From Mycolicibacterium moriokaense (GTDB lineage Bacteria > Actinomycetota > Actinomycetes > Mycobacteriales > Mycobacteriaceae), in assembly GCF_010726085.1 (NCBI RefSeq), contig NZ_AP022560.1:372001-436000 (forward strand): a DNA stretch of 64,000 nucleotides. The letters are read 5' to 3'. The translations under genes and the position numbers were made by a program. Shown one piece after another: positions 1 to 9,644 of this stretch (positions within the stretch are counted from its first letter, which is position 1; each line of letters opens with the position of its first letter). The notes beneath the pieces were generated by a model. The model did no database searches. It saw nothing but the letters and a program-made list of their open reading frames with translations, and was not told the DNA's origin.

Positions 1-19
1 GTTCGCCCCCCGCACCTGA

Positions 20-1144
20 TCAGGACAGCGGCTGGTTCTCGCGGATGCCGCGGTAGAAGCCGCGCCGCACGATCCACGCCATCAGGATCCGTTCGAAGGT
101 CCATGCGGGGAAGCGGAACGGCTTTCCGTTCGGTGCGAAGATCTCCAGGCCATCGGGCTGAATGCCGAGCACCGAGCCCCACCGCCGACTCGCGGGGCGG
201 AACGACCGCAACGGCTTCCCCTCGAAGTCGGCCAGGATGTTGCGCGCAAGCAACCCGTCGGCGCGGTTACGTGCCGATGTGCGAAGCGGATCCGTGGCCG
301 CGACGTCGCCGACGGCGAACACGCCGGGCTGGCCGGGCACCTGAAGCTCCGGGTTTACGCGAACAAATCCGTTTTCGTCGAGAAGCTCGGCGGGCAGCCA
401 GTCGGTGTTGGGCTTGACACGGCCGATCGCCCACAGCACGGCGGCCGCGGCCGCGGGCGCCTGGCCGGTGCTGAATTCAACTGGCGCACTGGTGATCTCA
501 TCGCATGCGAACCCGTCGGGGATCACCGCGCGGTGACCGGGGTGCAGCCCAACCCCGTATTCGATCAGGTTGTCCCGCACCCGCTCCCACGCCCGGATGT
601 GGTGGTGTTCCAGCGCGCGCTCACCCGGGAAGTACAGGTCGACGCGTTTACCCGGCCACGTCCGCGCCACGTTGTAGGCGCTGCTCACCGCTGCCGCACC
701 GCCACCGATGACGATCACCGAGTCGGCCGCGGCCAGCCGGTCGTGGGTGGCGCGCAGCCCAGCGGCGATCTCGTCGGCCGTCTGCAGGTCGGGTCGGCGC
801 CAGAAGCCGTTCGTGACGCCGGTCGAGATCACCAGTGCGTCATACGGTTCGACGGCGGTCAGCCCGTCGGGTCGGTCGACGAAGACTTTGCGCGCGGCCA
901 GGTCGACACCGGTCAGCGTCCCCTGCACGGTGCGCACACGGTCCAGGCCGCGGAACTTGTCGAAGGAGATCCAGTTGTGCCGGGCCCACTCCGCCGGCCG
1001 GGACAGACGCCAGCCCAGCTCCTGCCCACTGACGAGGCCCGGTTTGGTCGAGACCCCGACGACGTCGGCATGCTTCGCGAGTTTGATCGCAGTCAGCACG
1101 CCGCTGTCTCCGAGCCCGGCGATGACCACGCGTTTGCGGCTCAC
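20..1144 (-). CDS. FAD-dependent pyridine nucleotide-disulphide oxidoreductase family protein
   Basis: The 374-residue protein has a two-dinucleotide-fold layout. The FAD-binding GLGDSG lies at residues 10-15, a second Rossmann glycine cluster (VIGGGAAA) sits near residue 145, and the late FAD motif GVFAVGDVAA is near residue 278. This order matches NDH-2/AIF-type flavoproteins, which move electrons from NAD(P)H to a quinone or other acceptor. No CxxxxC redox disulphide is visible, so a thioredoxin-reductase or lipoamide dehydrogenase role is unlikely. The start is GTG at 1144. The C-terminal tail (FERILMAWIVRRGFY) is amphipathic and could touch the membrane, as in type II NADH dehydrogenases. 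It lies 36 bases downstream of the PPOX gene on the same strand. The natural substrate cannot be told from sequence. Confidence 0.85.
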   Translation of the reverse strand: MSRKRVVIAGLGDSGVLTAIKLAKHADVVGVSTKPGLVSGQELGWRLSRPAEWARHNWISFDKFRGLDRVRTVQGTLTGVDLAARKVFVDRPDGLTAVEPYDALVISTGVTNGFWRRPDLQTADEIAAGLRATHDRLAAADSVIVIGGGAAAVSSAYNVARTWPGKRVDLYFPGERALEHHHIRAWERVRDNLIEYGVGLHPGHRAVIPDGFACDEITSAPVEFSTGQAPAAAAAVLWAIGRVKPNTDWLPAELLDENGFVRVNPELQVPGQPGVFAVGDVAATDPLRTSARNRADGLLARNILADFEGKPLRSFRPASRRWGSVLGIQPDGLEIFAPNGKPFRFPAWTFERILMAWIVRRGFYRGIRENQPLS

Positions 1145-1180
1145 AGCTGATCATCATGACAGGTCGCTGCCGGCCCGTCG

Positions 1181-1603
1181 TCAACGAATCTTCTCGCCGT
1201 AGACCCGCTGCACCTTCAACGCCATCAGCACCCTGCGGTCGGACACCATCACCGACCGGTACTCGTCCCAGTCGGGGTGTTCACCGGCGGCGCTGCGGTA
1301 GTAGTCGACGAGCGCCTCCACCTCGGGACCGTGCGGATCCGAACCCGGGCCGGTGAGCGTCACGGTGCCTTCCGCGGTCGCCCACGCCCAGCCGTCGGGA
1401 CTGGTGACCTCGATCGCGGCGCGCGGATCCCGACGCAGATTGGCGGTCTTGGCACGCCCCTCGGTCATCGACACGTAGACGATGTCGGCGTCACGGTCGT
1501 AGTACGGCGTCACCGGCGACAGTTGCGGCAAGCCGCTCGACTTGATGGTCGCCAGAACGCCCAGCTTGGCTTCGGAGAGCAGGGTGCGAGGGTCAAAGGT
1601 CAT
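1181..1603 (-). CDS. PPOX-class F420/flavin-dependent oxidoreductase
   Basis: A 140-residue single-domain split-barrel protein of the pyridoxamine-phosphate-oxidase-like superfamily. The opening (LGVLATIKSSGLPQLSPVTP) and the later AKTANLRRDPRAAI segment are the usual cofactor-phosphate-binding signature of the actinobacterial F420-binding branch. Members reduce or bind small substrates using F420 or flavin and act as cytosolic dimers. The start is the ATG at 1603. Length is normal for the group. Whether F420 or FMN is the true cofactor is inferred from the family, not shown here. Confidence 0.8.
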   Translation of the reverse strand: MTFDPRTLLSEAKLGVLATIKSSGLPQLSPVTPYYDRDADIVYVSMTEGRAKTANLRRDPRAAIEVTSPDGWAWATAEGTVTLTGPGSDPHGPEVEALVDYYRSAAGEHPDWDEYRSVMVSDRRVLMALKVQRVYGEKIR

Positions 1604-1642
1604 GTGCTGGGCAACTCCCTACGGCCGGCGCCCTATTCCGGA

Positions 1643-2452
1643 TCAGCCCGACGGTGCGTCGAGGCGCACCCGGTACATCTTCGGCCAGTACTTACCGGTG
1701 ATCAGAAACTCGTCGCCGTCGATGTGGGCGATACCGTTGAGCACCTTTTGACGGTCCGCGCCCGCGTCAGCCGCCAGGTCACTGGCATCGACGACGAGGT
1801 TCACCTCGCCTGTCGAAGGGTCGATCCGCACGATCTCGTTGGTCATCCAGATGTTGGCCCACACCTGGCCGTCCACACATTCGAGTTCGTTGAGCTTGCT
1901 GACCGGCTGGCCGTCGCGCGTGACGGCGACCGAGCCCGTTTCGGCGAACGTGGCCGGATCGTGGAACCTCAACCGGTCGGTGCCGTCGCTGCGGATCAGC
2001 CGGTCCCCTGCGTTGCACAGCCCCCAGCCCTCGCCGCTGATGGGCACCTCCCGCAGCGGGGTCATGGTGGCCTTGTCGAATTCGACTGCGACGCCGTTCT
2101 GCCAGGTGAGTTCCCAGATTCGGTCGCCGACGACGGTGATCCCCTCGCCGTAGAAATTGTTGGGCGAGGAGACGGCGCGCCGGACAGCGCCGGTCTCCGG
2201 ATCGAGTTCACGCAGCTGCGACTGGCCCGCGACGCCGGTGCCCTCGTAGAGGGTGGGGCCGTCGAACTCGAGGCCCTGCGTCCAGGCCGACGCGTCGTGG
2301 GGCATCTCCTCGACGAGCACGGGCTTGATCACCGGGACCGGTTCCTTCGAGGCATCGGTCGCCGGCTCGGCTCCGCCGCAGCCTGCGACAAGGGCGATCA
2401 CCGCCCCAGCCCAGATGACCGAGCGCCGGACCCGCCGGTCACCGTTGCGCAT
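1643..2452 (-). CDS. Secreted lipoprotein glutaminyl-peptide cyclotransferase
   Basis: The 269-residue protein converts N-terminal glutamine of peptides to pyroglutamate, by similarity to the plant/bacterial beta-propeller glutaminyl cyclase family. Family signatures seen are WTQGLEFDG, YEGTG, GEGITVVGDRIWELTW and NELECVDGQVWANIW. The chosen ATG at 2452 gives a clean type II signal peptide: arginine-rich start, hydrophobic stretch and lipobox LVAGC with the lipidated Cys at residue 25. The longer in-frame extension to 2560 has no signal and overlaps hrpA, so it was rejected. It lies 29 bases downstream of hrpA on the same strand. Expected location is the outer face of the cytoplasmic membrane. 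Confidence 0.85.
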   Translation of the reverse strand: MRNGDRRVRRSVIWAGAVIALVAGCGGAEPATDASKEPVPVIKPVLVEEMPHDASAWTQGLEFDGPTLYEGTGVAGQSQLRELDPETGAVRRAVSSPNNFYGEGITVVGDRIWELTWQNGVAVEFDKATMTPLREVPISGEGWGLCNAGDRLIRSDGTDRLRFHDPATFAETGSVAVTRDGQPVSKLNELECVDGQVWANIWMTNEIVRIDPSTGEVNLVVDASDLAADAGADRQKVLNGIAHIDGDEFLITGKYWPKMYRVRLDAPSG

Positions 2453-2481
2453 GAGACCTATTGATACCCGATCTCGCCGTC

Positions 2482-5400
2482 TCACGGCGCAATGCCGTCG
2501 ATCGCGCGGTAGATCCGTTGCTCGCTCACCGGGCGCGGGGTGCCGAGCTGTTGTGCCCACAGGCTGACCCGGAGTTCCTCGATCTGGCGCTCGATGTCGC
2601 GGACGTCATCGGAGGCTGCGCGAGCGGGTGACAGAGCGCCGACGAGATCGTCGAACGCATCCTGGACCGCATGCACGCGGGCCATCCGCTCACGGTCCGC
2701 CCCGACGGAGTGGGGGAGCCGGTCGAGCCGCCTGGCGATGGCGGTCAGATAACGGGTGAGGTCGGTGAGCCGGCCCGCCCCTGTGATGGTGACGAAACCC
2801 TTGGGCAGGAGGCGGCCGAGCTGCTCGCGAATGTCGGCGATCGCGTCGGCCTGCGCGGGTACAGGATCGGCGGGCAACGCGAGCTCCACCTCGTGGGCGA
2901 CGGCGAGCACCTTCTCGACCTGACCGAGGATCGCCTGCGTCGTCGGCACCAGTTGCGCAGCGACCCGCTCTCGCAGGGCGGTGAAATCGGCGCGCGTCCA
3001 TGCCGGTTCCGGCGCGAGCCGGTCGGTCGCCGCGTCGGCGCAATCGTCGAGCAGCGCCGCAAGAGACCCATCCGGGTTGGCGCCCAACGTCAGGCGTGCG
3101 CGTGGATCCAGTGCTCGCTCGAGGGTCTTCGCGGGCGACGGCACCGACAGGCGCAGCAGTCGGCGGGTTCCCGGCCCCATCGCCACCACCTGCTCGGCAG
3201 CCGTCGGGAACACCCGCACGTCGACGGCGCCGCCCGCGTCGACCAGAGCCGGATAGCCGCGCACGGTGTGACCGCCGCTGGTTTGTTCGACGGTGCGGGG
3301 CAACTCGTCGAGGTCCTCGGGCCACGCGCGCAGGCCCGTTCGTTCCAGTTCGCCGGCGACCGCCTCGGCGACGGCCTGACGGATCGGCACGGCGAGCTGT
3401 GCCTGCAATGCCTCGAGATCCTTTCCGCGGGCGACCTCCTTACCGTCGGACTCGACGGCGAACGTGACCCGCAGGTGCGGCGGCAGCTTGTCGAGGTCGA
3501 AGGCGTCGATTGGCACGAGCACCCTGGTCAGCCGGTGCAGTTCGCGTTGCATCGCCTGCAATATAGGTTCGCCGTCCGGTTGAATCGACGCGAGCACGGC
3601 TCGCGCGGTGTCCGGTGCTGGAACGAAGTTGCGGCGCAGGTCTTTTGGCAGCGACTTGATCAACGCGGTGACGAGCTCCTCGCGCAATGCCGGTACCTGC
3701 CAGCTGAATTCGTCACCGCCGAGCCGAGCCAGCACCTCGACGGGCACGTGCACCGTCACCCCGTCGTCCTCGGCGCCCGGCTCGAAGCGGTAGGACAACG
3801 GCAGCGACAGCTCGTCGGTGTGCCAGGTGTCGGGCTGATCGGCGGCCGGGTCGTCCTTGCGCAGCAGATCGTCGCGGGTCATCGTCAGCAGGTCGGGCGT
3901 CTTGTGCCGCTGCTTCTTCCACCACGCGTCGAAGTGCCTCGCCGACACGGCTTCCGCGGGTACACGGGCGTCGTAGAACGCGTAGATCTCGTCGTCGCCG
4001 ACCAGCAGGTCGCGGCGGCGCGCCTTCTCCTCGAGTTCGGTGAGTTGCGCCCGCAGCGCGGCGTTGTCGCGGAAGAAGTGGTGTCGCGTCTGCCAATCAC
4101 CCTCGACCAGCGCGTGCCGGATGAACAGCTCCCTGGCGACCGCGGGCTCGATGTTCGAGTAGCCCACGCGGCGGCGCGGGACGAGCGGCAGCCCGAACAG
4201 CGTGACGCGTTCGTAGGCCATGACCGCGCCGCGCTGGGCGTCCCAGTGCGGCTCGCTGTAGGTTCGCGCGACGAGGTCTCCTGCGATGCGTTCGACGGTG
4301 TCCGGCTGAATCCGCGCGGCGATGCGGCCGTACAGCCTGCTCGTTTCGACCAGGTCGGCGACGACGATCCAGCGCGGCGGGCGTTTGGTCAGCACAGAGC
4401 CCGGCGCGAGCACGAACTTCACGTTGCGTGCACCCTGGAAGTCGCGGGACTCGCCCTCACGCAACCCGATGTGCGATAGCAACCCGGCCAGCAGCGCGGC
4501 GTGCACCCGCGCTGGGTCGGCGGGTTCGCGGTCGTCGGATTCTCTGATGCCGAGATCACGGGCGATGCTGCGGAGCTGCCCCGTGAGGTCCTGCCATTCG
4601 CGGATACGCAGGTAGTGCAGGAACTCCTCGCGGCACATCCGTCGAAACGCGTTGCCCGAAAGCTCCTTTCGCTGCTCGCCCAGGTATCGCCACAGGTTCA
4701 GGTAGGAGATGAAATCCGAGTGCTCGTCGGCGAACCGGGCGTGCTGCTGGCGCGCGGCCTCCTCGCGGTCGGTCGGGCGTTCGCGCGGATCGGGAATCGA
4801 CAGCGCGGCGGCCAGCACGAGAATCTCACGCACACAGCCCTCTTCGTCGGCCTGCAGGATCATCCGGCCCAGGCGCGGATCGACAGGCAGCTGCGCCAGC
4901 CGACGGCCGATGTCGGTGATCGCGCCGGCACCGGTTGATTTGCCGCCTCCGGCAGCGTTGTCGAACGCGCCGAGCTCCTGCAGCAGCAGGATGCCGTCGC
5001 GAATGCTGCGCCGCTCGGGCGGGTCGAGGAACGGAAACGTCTCGATATCGCCTAACCCTAAAGCCGCCATCTGCAGGATGACCGATGCGAGGTTCGTCCG
5101 CAGGATCTCCGGATCGGTGTACCGGGGCCGCGATTCGAAGTCGTCCTCGGAGTACAGCCGGATGCACACACCCGGCGCGGTACGGCCCGATCGGCCGGCT
5201 CGCTGCGCCGCCGACGCCTGTGAGATCGGTTCGATCGGCAACCGTTGCACCTTGGTCCGACGGCTGTACCGCGAGATCCGCGCGGTACCGGGGTCGACGA
5301 CGTAGCGGATGCCCGGCACCGTCAACGACGTCTCGGCGACGTTGGTGGCCAACACGATTCGTCGCACACCCTTGCTGGGCTGGAACACCCGCTGCTGTTC

Positions 5401-6405
5401 GGCCGTCGGCAGCCGCGCGTAGAGCGGCAATATCTCGGTGTTCTTCAGATGCCGAAGAGCTTCCGCGGTGTCACGGATCTCGCGCTCGCCCGACAGGAAC
5501 ACCAGGACGTCGCCGGGTGGTTCGGCCGTCAGTTCGTTCACTGCGTCGACGATGGCTTCGGTCTGGTCCCGCATCTCGGTGCGGACGATCTCGTGGTCGG
5601 GATCCTCGGGGTCGTCGGAGTCGTCGGCCACGACGGGAACCTCGAGGGGCCGGTACCGGATCTCGACCGGATATGTCCGCCCCGACACCTCCACGATGGG
5701 CGCCCCATTGAAGTGCGCCGCGAACCGCTCCGGCTCGATCGTCGCCGACGTGACGATCACTTTGAGGTCGGGCCGTCGCGGCAGCAGCTCGCGCAGATAG
5801 CCGAGCAAAAAGTCGATGTTGAGGCTGCGCTCGTGCGCCTCGTCGAGGATCAGGGTGTCGTAGCGCAGCAGCCGACGGTCGCGCTGGATCTCGGCGAGCA
5901 GGATGCCGTCGGTCATCAGCTTCACCAGGGTGCGGTCGCTCGCCTGATCGGTGAACCGCACGGTGTATCCGACGGCCTCCCCCAGCGGGGTGCCCAACTC
6001 GTCGGCGATGCGCTGCGCCACGGTGCGCGCGGCGAGCCGCCGCGGCTGGGTGTGCCCGATCGTGCCGCGGATACCCCGACCGAGTTCGAGGCAGATCTTC
6101 GGCAGCTGGGTCGTCTTTCCCGAGCCCGTCTCCCCCGCGACGATGACGACCTGATTCTCGGTGATCGCCCTGGCGAGCTCGTCGCGCCGCTCGCTGACCG
6201 GCAGATCGGGATAGGTGATGGTCGGCACGGCGGCCAGGCGGGTGGCGACGAGGCCTTCCGCCGCGGCGATCTGCTCGGCGACCTTTCGAACTTTGTCGGG
6301 CGAGGCGCCGCGCAGGTTCTTGAGACGACGGCCAAGGCGCGACGCGTCGCGGATCGTCAGGCCGTCGAGGCGCTTGCGGAGCTCGGCGACGGACGGCTCG
6401 GACAT
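2482..6405 (-). CDS. hrpA: ATP-dependent RNA helicase HrpA
   Basis: A 1307-residue DEAH-box helicase of full HrpA length. Walker A GETGSGKT is at residues 91-98 and the DEAH box at 188-191, followed by the SAT motif (VTSATIEPERF) and the QRAGRSGRTAPG motif VI. The HA2 and OB-fold regions follow, then the long C-terminal HrpA-specific DUF3418 region. In other bacteria HrpA acts on mRNA and on stalled or collided ribosomes. The ATG at 6405 was chosen because it starts a normal HrpA N-terminus and sits 11 bases after the MTHFR stop; the open frame runs on to 6822 only through that upstream gene. Confidence 0.95.
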   Translation of the reverse strand: MSEPSVAELRKRLDGLTIRDASRLGRRLKNLRGASPDKVRKVAEQIAAAEGLVATRLAAVPTITYPDLPVSERRDELARAITENQVVIVAGETGSGKTTQLPKICLELGRGIRGTIGHTQPRRLAARTVAQRIADELGTPLGEAVGYTVRFTDQASDRTLVKLMTDGILLAEIQRDRRLLRYDTLILDEAHERSLNIDFLLGYLRELLPRRPDLKVIVTSATIEPERFAAHFNGAPIVEVSGRTYPVEIRYRPLEVPVVADDSDDPEDPDHEIVRTEMRDQTEAIVDAVNELTAEPPGDVLVFLSGEREIRDTAEALRHLKNTEILPLYARLPTAEQQRVFQPSKGVRRIVLATNVAETSLTVPGIRYVVDPGTARISRYSRRTKVQRLPIEPISQASAAQRAGRSGRTAPGVCIRLYSEDDFESRPRYTDPEILRTNLASVILQMAALGLGDIETFPFLDPPERRSIRDGILLLQELGAFDNAAGGGKSTGAGAITDIGRRLAQLPVDPRLGRMILQADEEGCVREILVLAAALSIPDPRERPTDREEAARQQHARFADEHSDFISYLNLWRYLGEQRKELSGNAFRRMCREEFLHYLRIREWQDLTGQLRSIARDLGIRESDDREPADPARVHAALLAGLLSHIGLREGESRDFQGARNVKFVLAPGSVLTKRPPRWIVVADLVETSRLYGRIAARIQPDTVERIAGDLVARTYSEPHWDAQRGAVMAYERVTLFGLPLVPRRRVGYSNIEPAVARELFIRHALVEGDWQTRHHFFRDNAALRAQLTELEEKARRRDLLVGDDEIYAFYDARVPAEAVSARHFDAWWKKQRHKTPDLLTMTRDDLLRKDDPAADQPDTWHTDELSLPLSYRFEPGAEDDGVTVHVPVEVLARLGGDEFSWQVPALREELVTALIKSLPKDLRRNFVPAPDTARAVLASIQPDGEPILQAMQRELHRLTRVLVPIDAFDLDKLPPHLRVTFAVESDGKEVARGKDLEALQAQLAVPIRQAVAEAVAGELERTGLRAWPEDLDELPRTVEQTSGGHTVRGYPALVDAGGAVDVRVFPTAAEQVVAMGPGTRRLLRLSVPSPAKTLERALDPRARLTLGANPDGSLAALLDDCADAATDRLAPEPAWTRADFTALRERVAAQLVPTTQAILGQVEKVLAVAHEVELALPADPVPAQADAIADIREQLGRLLPKGFVTITGAGRLTDLTRYLTAIARRLDRLPHSVGADRERMARVHAVQDAFDDLVGALSPARAASDDVRDIERQIEELRVSLWAQQLGTPRPVSEQRIYRAIDGIAP

Positions 6406-6416
6406 CCCGGCTCGGG

Positions 6417-7310
6417 TCAGGCCTGGTCCGGCGACCAGTAGGCGAGCATTTCGGCCAACGTCAGGAACGCCGGGGTGGAGACCCCGTAGGTCACCTCGAA
6501 GTGCACGCTGAGCGGGAAGCCGAGCCCGCCGACGCCGTCGATCACGCGCTTGTACAGATCGACCATCAGCTTGCGCTTCTCCGCAGGCTCGGCGGCGGCG
6601 AGCTGCTTGACGAACTCCTGCTCGGCGGCGACGGCCGCGTTGCCGGGATCCTGGATCAGCCAGTTGATGAGGCCGACGTTGGTCTCCATCTTCGGCACGA
6701 AGCCGAACGACAACAGGATCTCGGGCCGGTGATCGGTTTCCTTGGCGAAGTTGCGGAGGAACCCGACGATCGCGTCGGAGTACAGCAGCTGGGTCATGCC
6801 GTACGTCGCGCCCTGGTCGCATTTGAAGTTGAACCGGCCGTGCTCACCCTCGCGAGTGGGGATCAGGATCACGCCGCGGTTGGGCACCAGGTCCTCGAAG
6901 ATCGACAGGGCGTCGGTGGGCGCGACGCCGGAGCCTTCGCCGTCGTTCATGGTGCGCGGGACGCCGACGAACGCGATGCCGTCGAACCCCGCGGAACTCA
7001 GGGTGGTCAGCCGCTGCCGCAGCGCGGGCTTGTCCAGGAACGCCGTCACCTGGGTGCACAGGCCTCTCATGCCGGGCAGCTCGGGCCCGATGATCTCCCA
7101 GAAGTCCAGGACGTCCATTTTCGGCTTCATCTCGATCGGCCGATCGTCGTCCTCTTCGATCATCCCGGGGATCATCACGTGCCGGATCCGGCCCTCGATC
7201 CCGGTCTCCGCGGAGCACCTCAGCACCTTCCGCGCATCCTCGAGCGCCCGCTCCCGACCGTCCTGGACGTTCGGCGGAACGAGTTCGAGCGCGATGGTGT
7301 TGAGCGTCAC
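6417..7310 (-). CDS. Methylenetetrahydrofolate reductase, mycobacterial type
   Basis: The 297-residue protein resembles the mycobacterial methylenetetrahydrofolate reductases, which are reported to differ from classical MetF in not needing flavin. It would make 5-methyl-tetrahydrofolate for methionine synthesis. Segments such as VTAFLDKPALRQRLTTL, FDGIAFVGVPRTMNDGEG and NFKCDQGATYGMTQLLYSD follow the TIM-barrel folate-enzyme pattern. The start is GTG at 7310. It lies divergent to selO, with a 123-base gap, and upstream of hrpA, probably in one transcript. Assignment to the flavin-free branch rests on overall resemblance. Confidence 0.8.
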   Translation of the reverse strand: MTLNTIALELVPPNVQDGRERALEDARKVLRCSAETGIEGRIRHVMIPGMIEEDDDRPIEMKPKMDVLDFWEIIGPELPGMRGLCTQVTAFLDKPALRQRLTTLSSAGFDGIAFVGVPRTMNDGEGSGVAPTDALSIFEDLVPNRGVILIPTREGEHGRFNFKCDQGATYGMTQLLYSDAIVGFLRNFAKETDHRPEILLSFGFVPKMETNVGLINWLIQDPGNAAVAAEQEFVKQLAAAEPAEKRKLMVDLYKRVIDGVGGLGFPLSVHFEVTYGVSTPAFLTLAEMLAYWSPDQA

Positions 7311-7420
7311 CGGACTGCTCCTAATCGAATGTGAACTTTCCTCGACATGGGCGGGTCGACGATGACTCCGCGTGGATTTGCCGGGAGCCTCACCTTACAG
7401 ACCGGACCTGTTTCCTTCCG

Positions 7421-7433
7421 TAGCCTGGGTGCC
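7421..7433 (+). promoter_or_regulatory. Candidate -10 box for leaderless selO mRNA
   Basis: TAGCCT at 7421-7426 fits the mycobacterial TAnnnT -10 pattern. Seven bases separate it from the GTG at 7434, so transcription would start at the start codon. There is no Shine-Dalgarno sequence in between. No convincing -35 was seen. Confidence 0.4.
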
Positions 7434-8924
7434 GTGACCGTCGCATCCGATACCGGCTCGGCTTCGGGAGTCGCCCTGGCCGACCATTTTGCACGCGAGT
7501 TACCCGAGCTGGCCGTGCGCTGGCAGGCCGAAGCCGCACCCCAACCGCGCCTGCTCGTCCTCAACGAGCCGCTGGCCGCCCGACTCGGCCTCGAGCCCGA
7601 CTGGCTGCGCGGGCCGGACGGCGTGCGTTTCCTCATCGGCAACCTGGTCCCCGACGGTGCGTCGCCGGTGGCCCAGGCGTACTCGGGGCACCAGTTCGGT
7701 GGCTACGTGCCGCGGCTGGGCGACGGCCGGGCGTTGTTGCTGGGCGAACTCACGACGACCGACGGCGGGCTGCGCGACCTCCACCTCAAGGGTTCGGGCG
7801 CGACCCCGTTCGCCCGCGGCGGCGACGGTCTCGCGGCGGTGGGCCCGATGCTTCGCGAATACATCGTCAGCGAGGCGATGCACGCGCTCGGCATTCCGAC
7901 GACCCGCTCGCTGGCCGTGGTCGCGACGGGGCGCTCGGTGCACCGCGAGACGCCGCTACCGGGGGCCGTGCTCGCCCGCGTCGCCAGCAGCCATCTGCGC
8001 GTCGGCAGCTTCCAGTACGTGGCGGCGAGTGGCAATGTCGACGTGCTCCGGCGACTGGCCGACCACGCGATCGCCCGGCACTACCCGGATGCGGCCGACG
8101 CCGACAACCCCTACCTCGCCCTGTTCGACGCCGTGGGTTCGGCGCAGGCGGCGCTGATCGCGCAGTGGATGCTCGTCGGGTTCGTGCACGGCGTGATGAA
8201 CACCGACAACATGACGATCTCGGGCGAGACCATCGACTACGGCCCGTGCGCGTTCATGGACGCCTACGACCCGGAGACGGTGTTCAGTTCGATCGATTCC
8301 TGGGGCCGCTACGCGTACGGCAACCAGCCCTCGATCGCGGGGTGGAACCTGGCCCGGTTCGCCGAGACGCTGCTGCCGCTGATCGACGCCGATCAGGATC
8401 GCGCCGTCGAGCTCGCGCAGGAGCGTCTCACCGGATTCGGCGGGCAGCTGTCGACCGCGCTGGCGACGGGGATGCGGGCCAAGCTCGGTCTGGCCGACGA
8501 CGTCCCCGACGACGTGGCGACGCCGTTGATGAACGACGGGCTGTCGCTGCTGGCGGCCAACCACGTCGACTTCACGTCGTTCTTCCGCCACCTCGGTAAG
8601 GCCGCGCGCGGCGACGCCGAACCGGCGCGCGGGATGTTCGTCGACCTCGCGGGGTTCGACGCCTGGCTGCACCGTTGGCGCGCGCTGAACCCGGACGCCT
8701 CGAAGATGGCCGCCTCGAAGATGGACGCCGTCAACCCGGTGTACATCCCGCGCAACCATCTCGTCGAGGAGGCGCTGGAGGCGGCCACCGGCGGCGACCT
8801 CGCTCCGCTGAATCGGCTCCTGGAGGCCGTCGGCTCGCCCTACGACGAGCGGCCGGGTCTCGAGCGGTATGCCGAACCCGCGCCCGAGGACTTCGGTAAC
8901 TACCGCACCTTCTGCGGGACGTGA
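7434..8924 (+). CDS. selO: Protein adenylyltransferase SelO (YdiU/UPF0061 pseudokinase family)
   Basis: The 496-residue protein is a SelO-type pseudokinase that transfers AMP from ATP to Ser/Thr/Tyr side chains; characterised homologues act in redox homeostasis. Family motifs seen are [19 protein letters not shown], the glycine-rich [26 protein letters not shown] and [13 protein letters not shown]. The C-terminal selenocysteine/cysteine position is represented by the final Cys in YRTFCGT. The GTG at 7434 was preferred to the ATG at 7347 because the upstream 29 codons lack family resemblance and a TAGCCT hexamer lies 7 bases before the GTG, as expected for a leaderless message. Confidence 0.9.
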   Translation: MTVASDTGSASGVALADHFARELPELAVRWQAEAAPQPRLLVLNEPLAARLGLEPDWLRGPDGVRFLIGNLVPDGASPVAQAYSGHQFGGYVPRLGDGRALLLGELTTTDGGLRDLHLKGSGATPFARGGDGLAAVGPMLREYIVSEAMHALGIPTTRSLAVVATGRSVHRETPLPGAVLARVASSHLRVGSFQYVAASGNVDVLRRLADHAIARHYPDAADADNPYLALFDAVGSAQAALIAQWMLVGFVHGVMNTDNMTISGETIDYGPCAFMDAYDPETVFSSIDSWGRYAYGNQPSIAGWNLARFAETLLPLIDADQDRAVELAQERLTGFGGQLSTALATGMRAKLGLADDVPDDVATPLMNDGLSLLAANHVDFTSFFRHLGKAARGDAEPARGMFVDLAGFDAWLHRWRALNPDASKMAASKMDAVNPVYIPRNHLVEEALEAATGGDLAPLNRLLEAVGSPYDERPGLERYAEPAPEDFGNYRTFCGT

Positions 8925-8927
8925 CCC

Positions 8928-9527
8928 CTACGCGATGTCGGCCTCGACATCGCCCCTGCCGCCGGCCAGATGAGCCAGCGCGAACCGCAGCCGCTTGCGG
9001 CCGCGGGCGACGCGGGACATGACCGTTCCGATCGGGATGTCCATCACGACGGCCGTCTCGGAGTACGTGTACTCCAGAACGTCGGCGTAGTAGATCGCTG
9101 TCCTGGCCCCGTCGGGCAGCGTCGCCAAGGCGGCCTTGAGCTCGTTGTCCGGCAACGCATCCAGGAACTCCGCTTCAGCGGACCGCGGCGCTTCGGACAC
9201 GTGCCGGGCACCCCCGTTGGACTCCCAGTCGGTGACCTCGTCGAGGGCGACCTCGGACAGTCGGCGCTGCTTGGCCCGGTGCCCGCTCACCCACCGGTTG
9301 TAGAGGATCCGGAACATCCACGCCTTGAAGTTGGTCCCGTCGGCGAAGGTGCTGAATCCCGCGTAGGCATGCATCAGCGCGTCCTGCAGTAGGTCCTCGG
9401 CGTCCGCCTCGCAGCGGGTCAGCCGCCGGGCGCCTCGGGTCAGGACGTCGAAGTGTGGTTCTGCTGCACAGGCGAAGCGCGCGGCGAGATCTGCGTCGGA
9501 CTCGGGCGTGCTGGTGACGATCTTCAT
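8928..9527 (-). CDS. ECF RNA polymerase sigma factor, SigH-like
   Basis: A 199-residue sigma factor with region 2 (CEADAEDLLQDALMHAYAGFSTF, then TNFKAWMFRILYN) at about residues 25-95 and region 4 (YTYSETAVVMDIPIGTVMSRVARGRKRLR) at about 135-185. Sequence and length resemble mycobacterial SigH, the redox/heat-stress sigma factor, including the linker AEFLDALPDNELKAAL. No zinc anti-sigma gene of the RshA kind is adjacent. It has no SnoaL tail, so it is not an ECF41 or SigJ type. The ATG at 9527 has GGAGGT 5 bases upstream. It is the last gene after an AhpD-like gene, a nitroreductase and a reductase on the same strand. Confidence 0.88.
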   Translation of the reverse strand: MKIVTSTPESDADLAARFACAAEPHFDVLTRGARRLTRCEADAEDLLQDALMHAYAGFSTFADGTNFKAWMFRILYNRWVSGHRAKQRRLSEVALDEVTDWESNGGARHVSEAPRSAEAEFLDALPDNELKAALATLPDGARTAIYYADVLEYTYSETAVVMDIPIGTVMSRVARGRKRLRFALAHLAGGRGDVEADIA

Positions 9528-9605
9528 GAGGACCTCCAGGTGCTCGGCGTTGACTGTCTGTTGTCAATGAGCCTTCTCGCCGGGGACCGGAAGCGAGCCC
9601 TTGCA

Positions 9606-9636
9606 AATCCGTAGTCGGCAATCCGTAGTCCGTAGT
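9606..9636. repeat. Short direct repeats between AhpD-like and sigma genes
   Basis: AATCCGTAGTC occurs at 9606-9616 and 9620-9630, followed by a third partial copy CCGTAGT at 9630-9636. The block lies in the 117-base gap upstream of the sigma gene. Function unknown; it could be a binding site or chance. Confidence 0.4.
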
Positions 9637-9644
9637 GGACGGGC

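Noticed and set aside
1..19. End of another gene at the left edge
   Set aside because: Nineteen bases are too few to assign.
1277..4479. Long plus-strand open frames opposite the glutaminyl cyclase and hrpA
   Set aside because: They are GC-rich shadows: low-complexity Arg/Gly/His-rich translations without motifs or RBS, antisense to well-recognised genes.
8928..9527. ECF41/SigJ-type sigma factor, suggested by the adjacent carboxymuconolactone-decarboxylase-like gene
   Set aside because: The protein ends after region 4 and has no SnoaL-like C-terminal domain; its sequence is SigH-like.
9606..9636. Short repeats as a CRISPR or insertion remnant
   Set aside because: Only two to three copies of 7-11 bases with irregular spacing; no cas genes or terminal repeats.
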